This document shows positions 1-8,678 of a DNA stretch of 44,973 bases, one piece after another. The notes beneath the pieces are model-generated. The model was not told the origin of the DNA. It saw only the letters and a program-made list of their open reading frames with translations, and made no database searches. Made by a program: the position numbers and the translations under genes. The stretch spans positions 1-44,973 of the forward strand of contig CAZOKZ010000038.1 in NCBI GenBank assembly GCA_964580585.1, given 5' to 3'. Origin of the DNA: CAZOKZ01 sp964580585. Lineage in GTDB: Bacteria > Sumerlaeota > Sumerlaeia > SLMS01 > JAHLLQ01. Positions within the stretch are counted from its first letter, which is position 1. Each line of letters opens with the position of its first letter.

Positions 1-51
1 GCACCGCCGATGATACTGCGCTCAGTGGGCGTGGGAAAGTAGGAAATCGCC
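1..51 (+). rRNA. rrf: 5S ribosomal RNA, 3' part only
   Basis: The first 51 bases align without gaps, by eye, to the last part of bacterial 5S rRNA. They contain the CCGATG segment of helix IV, a GTGGG..AAAGTAGG stretch matching the conserved GAGAGTAGG, and a 3' closing strand near position 51. The 5' half lies outside the window, so the rRNA operon extends to the left. A terminator hairpin follows 11 bases later. The exact 3' end is approximate. Confidence 0.9.
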
Positions 52-62
52 AATTTACATTC

Positions 63-92
63 AAGACCCACCCAACACAACGGGTGGGTCTT
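63..92 (+). terminator. hairpin ending the rRNA operon, probably shared with comF
   Basis: A perfect 11-bp stem (63-73 with 82-92) encloses an 8-base loop. It sits between the 5S rRNA end on the + strand and the comF stop codon (95-97) on the - strand, so it could stop transcription from both sides. The tails on both sides are only moderately T-rich. Confidence 0.75.
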
Positions 93-94
93 CA

Positions 95-925
95 CTATTT
101 AACGGCCCCTGTCATTTCTATTGGGGCGTCTTTCAATCGTCCACTTCCAGCCCGGGCCACGGTGACCACGTGAATTGACACGGCACCCGCGTCCTTCGCG
201 GCCGCGGCGCAACTCGCCATGGTTGCGCCGGTTGTCATCACGTCGTCGATCAGCAAAATACGTTTTCCCGCAACTCGTTCTGGTTCCGGGACATCGAAAG
301 CGTTGGCGACGTTTTTCAATCGTTCGAGCGTTTTTGCCCGTCGTACTTGCGGAGGCGTGCGCCGAATGCGGCGAATGGCGTGTGGTTCGTGCGGGATTTT
401 GGTAAATTCAGACAACGCTTCGGCGATGCAGGCCGCTTGATTGTAACCACGTCGCCAGTGACGCGTCAGGTGCATGGGGACGGGAACGATGACTTCAACT
501 CCCGCCTCGTCTTTGAGCCACTGAAAATGTTCGCCGAGGACAGCAATCAACAGGCGAGCTAAAGCATGCCCGACTTGCTCGCTGTGGCGATATTTCAAAT
601 TCCGGATCAAGTCGCCTGCTACACCGGCGTAGGGAAATCCGGAACGGATGGTGGCGAAACTGGGGGGGAGGCGGCGGCAAAATTCACATTTCGCTCGAGC
701 CTCCATTGGCGGATCGGGCGTTTCCAGGCAAGGGCACGGCGGTGGGTCGATCAGGCGGATATCGCGTCGGCATTCTGCGCAGAGAAAGTCCCCCGAGCGA
801 GAGCCCAGGGGAACGTGGCAAGCCATGCAGGATGCTGGAAAAAACCAATCTCCCAAGCTCGCGGCGACGTCGCGCAGTTTGACGGACACAGGCAGCGAGG
901 GCTTGGGTGGATTTTTCGAGGTCAT
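95..925 (-). CDS. comF: ComF-family phosphoribosyltransferase-like protein
   Basis: The 276-residue protein has the ComF layout: an N-terminal double-zinc-finger-like segment (CMAC, CAEC, CPC and CEFC cysteine pairs, residues about 33-83), then a phosphoribosyltransferase fold with the PRPP loop ILLIDDVMTTGAT near residues 223-235. The conserved VPVPMHLTRHWRRGYNQA segment lies near 147-164. Family members support DNA uptake in competent bacteria, but many non-competent species have a copy, so the substrate and role are uncertain. Its ATG overlaps the stop codon of the upstream response regulator by four bases (ATGA), which implies translational coupling. Confidence 0.88.
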   Translation of the reverse strand: MTSKNPPKPSLPVSVKLRDVAASLGDWFFPASCMACHVPLGSRSGDFLCAECRRDIRLIDPPPCPCLETPDPPMEARAKCEFCRRLPPSFATIRSGFPYAGVAGDLIRNLKYRHSEQVGHALARLLIAVLGEHFQWLKDEAGVEVIVPVPMHLTRHWRRGYNQAACIAEALSEFTKIPHEPHAIRRIRRTPPQVRRAKTLERLKNVANAFDVPEPERVAGKRILLIDDVMTTGATMASCAAAAKDAGAVSIHVVTVARAGSGRLKDAPIEMTGAVK

Positions 926-2061
926 TTCTTCAAAAATCCGAAGAAACGGCGTTTCTCCTTCTTAATTTCTCCGGGCGGGCGTGGGTTATCGGCCTTTTCG
1001 TTGGCCTGATCTGCCAAGCGTTGCACGCGTTCGCGTAACTGCTCCGATTCGGCACTTTCGAACACGTCCGTGGGGTCGGGCGTTTCCGCCAAGTGGATTT
1101 CCTGGATCGATAATGCTTTATTAGCGCGAATACGAAAGCCAGGAAGTTGCGTGAGTCGATCAAGTTTTTTGAGCAACTGGACAGCGTCGAAGGGTTTGGC
1201 CAGGAAATCGTTCGCCCCCGCTCTCAGGGCGAATTGCACGTCGCGGTCCGAGCATTTTGCCGAGCAAATCAGAATCGGCATTTTGGCCAATCCGCGATTC
1301 GAGCGCAGCGATTGGCAAAGTTGAAAGCCGCTCATTTTCGGTAACATAATGTCGATGATCAGCAAATCCGGTTGGTAGCGCACCAGGCGTTCGATGGCTT
1401 GCATACCGTCGCCAGCGGATACCACTTCGGCAACATCGGTCAGAATCGCTTCCATCACAGCCACAATGTCGGGATCGTCGTCCACCACCATGACACGGGG
1501 GAGAACTTCGTCCGGAATCGGAGGCGGGAGAGGTTTGATCGGGACGTTATCGACGAGTTTTTCTTTTTCGGTTCCATCGCCACTGAAATCGGGCAGCACA
1601 AATTCACCCGATCCGGGGGCTTCGGGTTCCGCGCCTTTGGATTCGAGCGATTCCAACTGTTCAATCGTGTAACGTTTCGGGCGGGCGCTATCGGCGGAAC
1701 CGCCAAAATGCACCTTGATGTTTTTGATCAGACGTTCGGGCTCGAACGGTTTGGTCAGGTACAGATTCGCTCCCTTACCGTAGCCGGTTTTGATGTCGTC
1801 TTTTCCTCCCAGCGCGGTCAGAAACATAATCGGCACGTCGGAAAACCGTGGACTTTTCCGGATCGCTTCGCATGCCTGGAAGCCGTCCATCAACGGCATC
1901 ATGACGTCCATACAGATAAAATCGGGTTCGTAACGTTCGAGTTTTTCCAGAGCATCCAACCCGTCGTGCGCTTCGACGATTTCAAATTCCTCGCTCAACG
2001 CCGCGCGCAACACCAAGCGGATGTCTTCCTCGTCATCGACAATCATGATGCGCCATTTCAT
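922..2061 (-). CDS. response regulator with two receiver domains and no output domain
   Basis: This 379-residue protein has two CheY-like receiver domains. The first (about 4-120) has acidic pair DD at 9-10, phospho-acceptor Asp in CMDVMMP and Lys in LTKPF. The second (about 190-310) has VDDD, Asp in IDIMLP, Lys in LAKPF, and a Ser (ICSAK) where Thr is usual. An acidic Pro-rich linker joins them, and a charged tail ends in basic residues. There is no DNA-binding or enzymatic output domain, so it probably acts through protein contacts or as a phosphorelay part. No histidine kinase is nearby. An AGAGG ribosome-binding site precedes the ATG. It is coupled to comF. Confidence 0.9.
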   Translation of the reverse strand: MKWRIMIVDDEEDIRLVLRAALSEEFEIVEAHDGLDALEKLERYEPDFICMDVMMPLMDGFQACEAIRKSPRFSDVPIMFLTALGGKDDIKTGYGKGANLYLTKPFEPERLIKNIKVHFGGSADSARPKRYTIEQLESLESKGAEPEAPGSGEFVLPDFSGDGTEKEKLVDNVPIKPLPPPIPDEVLPRVMVVDDDPDIVAVMEAILTDVAEVVSAGDGMQAIERLVRYQPDLLIIDIMLPKMSGFQLCQSLRSNRGLAKMPILICSAKCSDRDVQFALRAGANDFLAKPFDAVQLLKKLDRLTQLPGFRIRANKALSIQEIHLAETPDPTDVFESAESEQLRERVQRLADQANEKADNPRPPGEIKKEKRRFFGFLKK

Positions 2062-2237
2062 GGCCGCTACCTCTTGGAATTATATTTTTTCTATCCACCG
2101 ATTTGATTAATAGACGGAATTACCGCCCCGATAGGGGAGAGGCAAGCACGAATCCTCTCGTGAAAATCAAACAGACTGTCAAGAGTATGGAAACACAAAG
2201 GGGGACAAGTCAACTTGGAACGTTGCATTGGGCCGAG

Positions 2238-3716
2238 TTAGCGCGGGCGTTTAATCACCTGATCGTACACTTTTTCGTATTCTTCCGCCACATGTTCCCA
2301 GGAATGGTCCCGTTGCATGGCGGTTTCCTGGATCGATTTCCAGGTTTTTTTGTCTTTTTCGAAGAGGGTTAGGGCACGTTCGACAGCTTGGATCAGGTCA
2401 GTGTCCAGATAATGATCGAAAACGAACCCGGTTGCCGTACCGTTTTTGATGTTCTCCGGCGTTGCATCCACCACGGAATCGGCCAGGCCGCCAACGCGAC
2501 GAACGATCGGCAGACTACCGTAGCGCATCGAGTACAATTGATTCAGCCCGCTCGGTTCAAAGAACGATGGCATCAGGAAAATGTCCGACCCCGCCTCGAT
2601 CAGGTGGGCGACTTCCTCGCTATAGCGGATGATGACGCCAACTTGGCCGGGGTATTCAAGGGCGAGATTTTCAAAGAATTGCTCGTAGCGTTTTTCGCCG
2701 GTTCCAATCAGAACAAAACGTGCACCGGTGGACAAAATCTGGGCAATACCCGTTTCGACCAGATCGAAGCCCTTTTGATCTACCAGACGAGACACCATGC
2801 CGATCACCGGGGCGTTGTTGGCCGACTTCAGGTCGAACAATTCAAGCAGCGCTTTTTTGCACTTGGCTTTGCCGGAAAGATCGTCCACCGCGTAGTGAGC
2901 GGGCAGGTGGGGGTCTGTGGAGGGATTCCATAATACCGTGTCCACCCCGTTTTGAATGCCGATCAGATCGTCCGCGCGTTCGCGGGTTACACCATCCATT
3001 CCCGCGCCAAAGTCTTCGGTCTGAATCTCCCGGGCGTAGTTGGGGGAAACGGTGGTCAGCATCGTGGAAAAAACCAGACCCGCTTTCAGGAAACTTGCCT
3101 TCTGGTGGAATTCCATTCCCTCGTGCGTGAAAACACTCCATGGCAGGTGCATATTGGGCACCAATTGCGGGGAGACAATCCCCTGGTAGGCCATATTGTG
3201 AATGGTGAAGACGGTGCGAATATGTTGATAGAACTGATCGTTTGAAATCACCGGATGGTACTTCAGTAGAACTGCGGCAAGACCCGCCTGCCAATCGTGT
3301 AAATGAATGATGTCCGGCTGCCAGTCGAGAGCCTTGAGGGTGTAGAGACTCGCTAAATTGAAAAACGAAAACCGGCGATCGTTATCACCGTAATCGTGAC
3401 CGTTTTCTCCATAGAATCCCGACCGCCCGAACAACTGATCCTGTTGAATGAAATACACGGGAAGCTCGCGCGCGCACGGGTACGAGCAACGCATTACCTC
3501 GCCGACGATTTCCTCGTTTCCCCAACGGACGATCATTTGGGGCAGCAGCGGCAGCAGATGGTGCTTGAAGCGATCGATCGAGGAATACAGCGGCATCATG
3601 ATCCGCACATCGTGACCAGCGCGTGCCAATGCCTGGGGCAGTGCCCCCAGTACGTCGGCTAAACCACCGGTTTTCGCAAAGGGAGAGACCTCGGATGCCA
3701 ACATCAGGATACGCAT
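2238..3716 (-). CDS. glgA: glycogen synthase (ADP-glucose type)
   Basis: The 492-residue GT5 enzyme transfers glucose from ADP-glucose to the non-reducing end of alpha-1,4-glucan in the cytoplasm. The N-terminus SEVSPFAKTGGLADV places the ADP-glucose-binding Lys at residue 15, as in E. coli GlgA. The C-terminal Rossmann domain shows SRLVDQKGFDLV, GTGEKRYE and the PSFFEPSGLNQLYSMRYG motif with its conserved Glu. Length is slightly above the usual 475-480. It lies between rsmE and the response regulator on the same strand. No glgC or cytoplasmic branching enzyme is visible here. Confidence 0.95.
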   Translation of the reverse strand: MRILMLASEVSPFAKTGGLADVLGALPQALARAGHDVRIMMPLYSSIDRFKHHLLPLLPQMIVRWGNEEIVGEVMRCSYPCARELPVYFIQQDQLFGRSGFYGENGHDYGDNDRRFSFFNLASLYTLKALDWQPDIIHLHDWQAGLAAVLLKYHPVISNDQFYQHIRTVFTIHNMAYQGIVSPQLVPNMHLPWSVFTHEGMEFHQKASFLKAGLVFSTMLTTVSPNYAREIQTEDFGAGMDGVTRERADDLIGIQNGVDTVLWNPSTDPHLPAHYAVDDLSGKAKCKKALLELFDLKSANNAPVIGMVSRLVDQKGFDLVETGIAQILSTGARFVLIGTGEKRYEQFFENLALEYPGQVGVIIRYSEEVAHLIEAGSDIFLMPSFFEPSGLNQLYSMRYGSLPIVRRVGGLADSVVDATPENIKNGTATGFVFDHYLDTDLIQAVERALTLFEKDKKTWKSIQETAMQRDHSWEHVAEEYEKVYDQVIKRPR

Positions 3717-3814
3717 GAGAACCGCCTGAGGGAACGAACAATGGAAATTATACTGCTGGGGAGATCGTAGAAGGCTGGCGAAACACTGTATTCTGTCGAA
3801 TCATGCGGAGTGAA

Positions 3815-4558
3815 TCACAGGTGCGCAAGCAAAGATGACAATCCCGCAAGGCAAGCCGTTTCCGCGCGCAGAATTGTCGGACCCATGGTGACGCGTGTCA
3901 CATTCGGGTTTTCCAGGAGCAACTGGCGCTCTTCGAGCGACCAACCGCCTTCGGGCCCCACTAACAGGCAAATTCCATTCCGGATCAACACAGGCGCCAC
4001 ATCCCACAAGACGGGCAACGTGTGTTCTTCACGTTCAACGAGCGCTGCAATCATAGGCCCGTCGGATGATTGCGCGGATAAAAACGTCTCCAGCGATGCT
4101 GGGGGGTCGATGCGAGGCAGCCATAAACGTTCGCATTGTTTGATGCGCTCGACTGCCAATCGCTCCCATCGTTCGCACCGGGTTTTGCGTTTGGAATCGT
4201 TCAACTTCACCACACTGTGATCGGATTCCAATGGGCGAAAGGCGGTCATCCCCAACTCGATGGCACGCTCGAACATATCGTCGAAATCCGAGGTGCGTGT
4301 AATCACCGGCGCCAGTTCTACGGCGATGGTGGGCGGGGGAGTTTCACGCGTTTTCGGACCCAGTTCAATTTCCACGTGTCCTTTGCGGGCAACTTGAACG
4401 ACGCCCTCGACTTCGATTCCGCGTCCATTGAACACCAGCGTCCTGTCGCCAACATCCACTCGACGCACCGAAGCCAGATGACGTGCTTCTTCCTCGACAA
4501 GTTGAATGACTTCGCCTGTCGTCAGTTCGGCATCGTGGAAACACCGGTAAACACGCAT
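3815..4558 (-). CDS. rsmE: 16S rRNA m3U1498 methyltransferase RsmE
   Basis: The 247-residue protein matches RsmE. An N-terminal PUA-like RNA-binding part (about 1-70) is followed by a SPOUT methyltransferase domain. The knot motifs LLVGPEGGWSLEE and MGPTILRAETACLAGLSS near the C-terminus form the S-adenosylmethionine site. The family methylates N3 of U1498 in 16S rRNA within the 30S subunit. A GGGAGG ribosome-binding site lies about 10 bases before the ATG. hpt lies 57 bases upstream on the same strand. Confidence 0.94.
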   Translation of the reverse strand: MRVYRCFHDAELTTGEVIQLVEEEARHLASVRRVDVGDRTLVFNGRGIEVEGVVQVARKGHVEIELGPKTRETPPPTIAVELAPVITRTSDFDDMFERAIELGMTAFRPLESDHSVVKLNDSKRKTRCERWERLAVERIKQCERLWLPRIDPPASLETFLSAQSSDGPMIAALVEREEHTLPVLWDVAPVLIRNGICLLVGPEGGWSLEERQLLLENPNVTRVTMGPTILRAETACLAGLSSLLAHL

Positions 4559-4615
4559 CCTTGAGGACCTCCCGGAGTTTTCGACTTACTATATTCGCTA
4601 AGTTTAAAGAGAATA

Positions 4616-5176
4616 TCAGGTATAAATTTTCGGATCCAGGATTCCGATGCATTCCAGGTTGCGATAGTATTCGTTATAATCCAGGCCGTAGCCCACGACG
4701 AATTCGTCGGGCAGTTCAAAACCGACGTACTTGATCGCCACTTCGTTGATGCGGTTTTTCTTGTGTTTATACAGGAAGGCGCAAACTTCAATCGTAGCCG
4801 GTTGATGGACGCGCAGCAGATCGCAAATCGCGCGCAATGTGCGGCCCGAATCGTAAATATCCTCGATGATGATCACGTCTTTGTCGCGCAGATCGACCTC
4901 AACGTCTTTGGTGATCTGAACGTGGCCCGAGGAAATGGTTCCTTGCCCATAAGATGCCGCGCCACACATGTCCCACGAATGGGGCAGGTGAATCGCGCGC
5001 GAGAGATCGGATAAAAACACCATGGCTCCGCGAAGAATGCCGACCAGAACCAGTTGGCGATCCTTGTAATCTTCGGTAATTTGAGCGCCCAATGCGGCGA
5101 CGCGCTGCTGGATTTGTTCGCGCGTGTAAAGGACGCGTACGAGGTGCTGATCGAGGGGGTTTTGCGTGGCGTTCAT
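4616..5176 (-). CDS. hpt: hypoxanthine phosphoribosyltransferase
   Basis: The 186-residue enzyme salvages hypoxanthine (often also guanine) to IMP or GMP using PRPP. The PRPP-binding motif VIIIEDIYDSGRTL, the early LVGILRGAMVFLSDL loop and the base-contact region PDEFVVGYGLDYNEYYRN match the family. An in-frame ATG at 5206 would add ten residues, but the ATG at 5176 has a GGAG ribosome-binding site about five bases upstream and gives the usual length, so I chose it. It lies upstream of rsmE on the same strand. Confidence 0.94.
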   Translation of the reverse strand: MNATQNPLDQHLVRVLYTREQIQQRVAALGAQITEDYKDRQLVLVGILRGAMVFLSDLSRAIHLPHSWDMCGAASYGQGTISSGHVQITKDVEVDLRDKDVIIIEDIYDSGRTLRAICDLLRVHQPATIEVCAFLYKHKKNRINEVAIKYVGFELPDEFVVGYGLDYNEYYRNLECIGILDPKIYT

Positions 5177-5353
5177 AACGACTCCGAGGAAATGACGATA
5201 CTTCAAACTTGCCGCGTGGGCCTTCCAGTGGAAAGAGGAAAACGCGGTCCGTGCTTTACCGAAAACTAACTCCTGATAAAGAATTTATCCGAACGTTTTT
5301 TCGGCTGGTCAAAAAAGCCCTTGTGGCGATTGTTCATGCAGGAAAATTGCACC

Positions 5354-5956
5354 TTACTCCCGCATGCGTTCTGCTCCCGGCATTGCGTTGAACGAGTGCA
5401 CTTGCACCAGGTCGTCTCTATTAAAAACAAACTCTTTGCCATGGTTGTAATAATAAAAACTCGTCAGCGGAATGCCATCGACGTTGAAATTTCTTACCGC
5501 CACCGGATCGCCGTATTCGCACACAATTTTCAATTTATCGGTCAACGGCGCTTCGACAACTTGAGGGCCGTTGAATTGCAGCACCAGTTTGCGATCCATG
5601 TAAATCCATTCATAGATCGGTTTCGGTCGCCGACCCGCAAGCACCACGTCTTTGAGTAATTCCGCCTCGCGAACGATGCGTCGATCGAACGTATGCACCA
5701 GTCGAATATAATCCGGCGCGCCGTATTCTTCGTAGGTGGATTTCTCCAGAATACGAAGGTTTTCGTCCTCTGACCAGTCGAAATTCTCGCGGGGCCAGAA
5801 AGCCGGAACCGGGATCACGTTGACGGAAAAAATCGGGTCAGCCGTCAACGGTAACTTCTCAGGTTTCTTTTCGCCACAGCCAGTCGTCGCGATTCCGGTA
5901 ACGACCAGCAAACTACCGATTAACAATGCGGATAATACCGCAGAAGACTTGCGCAT
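5354..5956 (-). CDS. predicted lipoprotein of unknown function
   Basis: This 200-residue protein starts with a basic MRKSS, a hydrophobic stretch and a lipobox ending at TTGC (Cys about 27), so it should be lipidated and anchored to a membrane facing the periplasm. The rest has mixed charge, is rich in aromatic residues and prolines, and ends in a segment with several Asp/Glu and Arg. I see no known domain. An AGAGGA ribosome-binding site sits six bases before the ATG. It lies between hpt and a small coiled-coil gene on the same strand. Confidence 0.8.
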   Translation of the reverse strand: MRKSSAVLSALLIGSLLVVTGIATTGCGEKKPEKLPLTADPIFSVNVIPVPAFWPRENFDWSEDENLRILEKSTYEEYGAPDYIRLVHTFDRRIVREAELLKDVVLAGRRPKPIYEWIYMDRKLVLQFNGPQVVEAPLTDKLKIVCEYGDPVAVRNFNVDGIPLTSFYYYNHGKEFVFNRDDLVQVHSFNAMPGAERMRE

Positions 5957-5994
5957 GATTTCCTCTTGCCTGCTCCAGAAAGTCGAAAGGTTGG

Positions 5995-6264
5995 TCAGCC
6001 GTTCAGCAGCGAGTCCAGTTGATCTTTCAGCTCGTCGTATTCTTTTTTGATGTTCTTCAGGCGTTCGTTTTCGCCCTTGATAACATCGAATTCTTCTTTC
6101 ATGGCGTTGAATTTGTCTTCGAGGTCGAGGAGTTGTTCCATTTGCGCCTCGATGACTTCATCCTTTTCGTGGATGCGTTCCTGGATTTTTTTCAACACGC
6201 TTTCTGTTGGCGGCATGATCGGAATCCCCATGGCAAAGGTTGGAATCTTTTGGTTGGATGACAT
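5995..6264 (-). CDS. small coiled-coil protein
   Basis: The 89-residue product has about 20 uncharged N-terminal residues, then a continuous heptad-like helix from about residue 22 to the end (LKKIQERIHEKDEVIEAQ and onward, with leucines and isoleucines spaced by 3-4). No signal peptide or membrane segment is seen. It resembles generic coiled-coil adaptors but no named family. The ribosome-binding site is weak, and Met12 could be an alternative start. It lies 38 bases upstream of the lipoprotein gene, so the two may be co-transcribed. Confidence 0.65.
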   Translation of the reverse strand: MSSNQKIPTFAMGIPIMPPTESVLKKIQERIHEKDEVIEAQMEQLLDLEDKFNAMKEEFDVIKGENERLKNIKKEYDELKDQLDSLLNG

Positions 6265-6360
6265 CCAAGTGCAGTATTTTCATGGCAGAAAACGAATCGG
6301 CGGGCAAGCCCGGAGTAACCGATCCATGACAAAAGAACGCCAGACTGCGAATCGTGGCTT

Positions 6361-6963
6361 TTATCCAGCGCCTCGTTGAAAGGTTTCAAAATCCTCGGGC
6401 GTATCGATATCCAGCCGAATTCGCGGGTCGGCCACCTCGATGATCCGGACCTCGGTGTCGAGCATCTCGATGAATCCCTTCAGGCCGTTTTTTCCATACC
6501 AGTCTGCTACTTTACGAAACAAACAACGGGGAATGGCAATGGGATGTCCGCGTTTTTCATTGTCGGTGGGGATAATGATCTTCCGTCCGTGCGGACGGCA
6601 TTCCGTTTTCAATCGCTCAAGGGTTTCCGGCTTAACCACCGGTGTATCCACAGGCCAGATCCATGCATAGCTTGTTCCCGGACTCAGACGATTGAGTCCC
6701 AAGCGGATGGATTCGATCATTTCGCTGTCGGGAGACGGGTTGAAAATCAATCCGATCGATGGATCGAGCAACGTTTTGTATCGTGCCGTCCAGGCGGGAT
6801 TTCCCACCACCAGAATTTGATGAATTCCCTGGGATTTGACTTGGTTGAGAATGCCTTCGAGAAACGTTGTCCCATGCCATCGCAGAAACGGCTTGGGTTG
6901 TCCCATTCGTTTCGACTGGCCTGCTGCCAGAACGATTACCGTGATGGCGTTTGCCCGGTGCAA
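6361..6963 (-). CDS. MobA/MocA-like nucleotidyltransferase
   Basis: The 200-residue protein begins its fold with VIVLAAGQSKRMGQPKPF, the nucleotide-binding signature of the MobA-like NTP transferase family. The metal-site Asp in WPVDTPVV and the C-terminal RLDIDTPED also fit. Members of the MocA subgroup attach CMP to molybdopterin, and others act on sugars or lipids. No molybdenum-cofactor or molybdoenzyme genes are nearby, so the substrate is open. The start codon appears to be TTG, with a weak upstream GAAG. It follows pyk after 13 bases, so the two are probably one transcript. Confidence 0.8.
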   Translation of the reverse strand: MHRANAITVIVLAAGQSKRMGQPKPFLRWHGTTFLEGILNQVKSQGIHQILVVGNPAWTARYKTLLDPSIGLIFNPSPDSEMIESIRLGLNRLSPGTSYAWIWPVDTPVVKPETLERLKTECRPHGRKIIIPTDNEKRGHPIAIPRCLFRKVADWYGKNGLKGFIEMLDTEVRIIEVADPRIRLDIDTPEDFETFQRGAG

Positions 6964-6976
6964 TTCTTCAAGAGAA

Positions 6977-8452
6977 TTAATGGTATCTTCCTTCGCTGAT
7001 TTCCACGATACGCAGCAGGTTTGTCACCGATCCGAGCGGGAGGCCCGCCACGACAACCACGCGCATACCATCGGAAACCATGCCTTCTTCACGCGCTTTT
7101 TGCAGCATGACATTAATGATCGATGACGATTCGCCCGCTTCTTCTTCCGAAGCCCAAAGCTCGCGAATGGCGCGGCTTTGAACGCCCCAGCACAAACTCA
7201 TCCGATTGACCACACGGGGCAAAATACTGAACGCCAGAACCTTGCATTTGGGACGATAACGCGCCACGCGCACGGCGGTTTCACCCGACGATGTCGCGCA
7301 AACGATCGCATCGAGCTGTAAATTTTGCGCCAGTTGCACCGCCGCCGAGCAAATGGCTTCGGCCAGCGCCTCGTCGCCTTTCTGATCGGGTTCCCAATCC
7401 CAGTCCCACGACCAACTCATGTCCTTTTCCGCCTCGCGTGCAACGCGGCACATCATTTCAAGGCTTTGAACCGGAAACTGCCCATTGGCCGTTTCACCCG
7501 AGAGCATCACCGCATCGGAACCTTGCGCGATGGCATTGTAAATATCCGTCACCTCGGCACGGGTCGGCACTGGATTATTGATCATGCTGTTCAACATTTG
7601 TGTCGCGGTGATGACCGGTTTTCCTAAACGGTGGCAAATTTGAATTACGCGACGTTGCACACCGGGAACTTCCTCGACGGGAATTTCAACGCCAAGGTCG
7701 CCGCGCGCCACCATCGCGCCGTCCGCCACGTTCATTAATTCGTCGAGAACCTCGAGCGCATCGGCCATTTCGATTTTGGCAATCAGCGGCACCACCGTAC
7801 CGTGTTCTTCCATGGCATTGCGAGCCATGCGCAGATCGCAAACGCGACGCACAAAGCTTAGCGCGATAAAATCTACCTTTTGATCGAGTGCAAACACCAG
7901 GTCCGAACGGTCTTTTTCCGTTAATGCCGGAATTGGCAGATGGGTTCCCGGTAAATTGATCCCCTTGCGCGAACGAATCACACAGTCCGCTGTTGCGCGA
8001 CAGATTACATCCAGGTCCTCGATGGCTTCCGCTTCGAGACGCACCGTTCCATCGTCGAGCAAAACCCGGCGTCCCGGTTTTACCAATTCGTGGATGGCGT
8101 CGATATTGACAGAAAACCGGCGCGGTTCGCAGATATTCTTCTGCGAAGTCAGGCGAACGATTTCGCCTTCCTTGACGGAAACTTCGCCTTCGGGCACCGG
8201 CCCGATGCGCAACTTGGGTCCCGATAAATCCGCTAAAATTCCCAGAGGACGTTTGACTTCCTCCGAGATGGCGCGGATCAGCCGAATCGCCTCGGCGTGT
8301 TCTTCGTGCGAACCGTGTGAAAAATTCAGACGATACACACTGGCGCCAGCCCGGGCCAGCATATGCAGTATTTTTGGGCTGTTGCACGTTGGGCCGACGG
8401 TGGCTACCAAGCGCGTGCGAGGTTTGCCATTATCAGGGACGGGGGAGGACAA
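6977..8452 (-). CDS. pyk: pyruvate kinase
   Basis: The 491-residue glycolytic enzyme converts phosphoenolpyruvate and ADP to pyruvate and ATP. The N-terminal barrel shows RLNFSHGSHEEH, the ADLSGPKLRIGP segment, the catalytic Lys motif IAKIE, the MVARGDLGVEIP metal site and the VMLSGETANG helix. A B domain lies at about 75-170. The C-terminal domain (about 360-491) is present. The ORF starts at a TTG with AAAGGA about 11 bases upstream, and no better ATG precedes the conserved TRLVATVGPT. Confidence 0.95.
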   Translation of the reverse strand: MSSPVPDNGKPRTRLVATVGPTCNSPKILHMLARAGASVYRLNFSHGSHEEHAEAIRLIRAISEEVKRPLGILADLSGPKLRIGPVPEGEVSVKEGEIVRLTSQKNICEPRRFSVNIDAIHELVKPGRRVLLDDGTVRLEAEAIEDLDVICRATADCVIRSRKGINLPGTHLPIPALTEKDRSDLVFALDQKVDFIALSFVRRVCDLRMARNAMEEHGTVVPLIAKIEMADALEVLDELMNVADGAMVARGDLGVEIPVEEVPGVQRRVIQICHRLGKPVITATQMLNSMINNPVPTRAEVTDIYNAIAQGSDAVMLSGETANGQFPVQSLEMMCRVAREAEKDMSWSWDWDWEPDQKGDEALAEAICSAAVQLAQNLQLDAIVCATSSGETAVRVARYRPKCKVLAFSILPRVVNRMSLCWGVQSRAIRELWASEEEAGESSSIINVMLQKAREEGMVSDGMRVVVVAGLPLGSVTNLLRIVEISEGRYH

Positions 8453-8678
8453 AGGCGTTGTTTCCTTTCAAAAAAAACCTGCTGGGAAGGCCGGATGGCC
8501 CCTGAGCGATTTTGAAGCTCAATTTTCACTTCTTTGCTTCAGGCTACAGGGACAAAAGAACAACCGAAAACACGCGCTCACTGTTGGCGCTTCGGCTTGA
8601 AAATTAAGGCTCGCGCGTTCGACTGCACCAAATCAAGCGTTTGGTTTCGCCTGACCGCTCCAAAATGTATTGGTTTGG

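Noticed and set aside
1372..2106. + strand open frame (244 codons) opposite the response regulator
   Set aside because: The response regulator is clearly coding on the other strand; the + translation is Phe/His/Arg-rich with no family resemblance.
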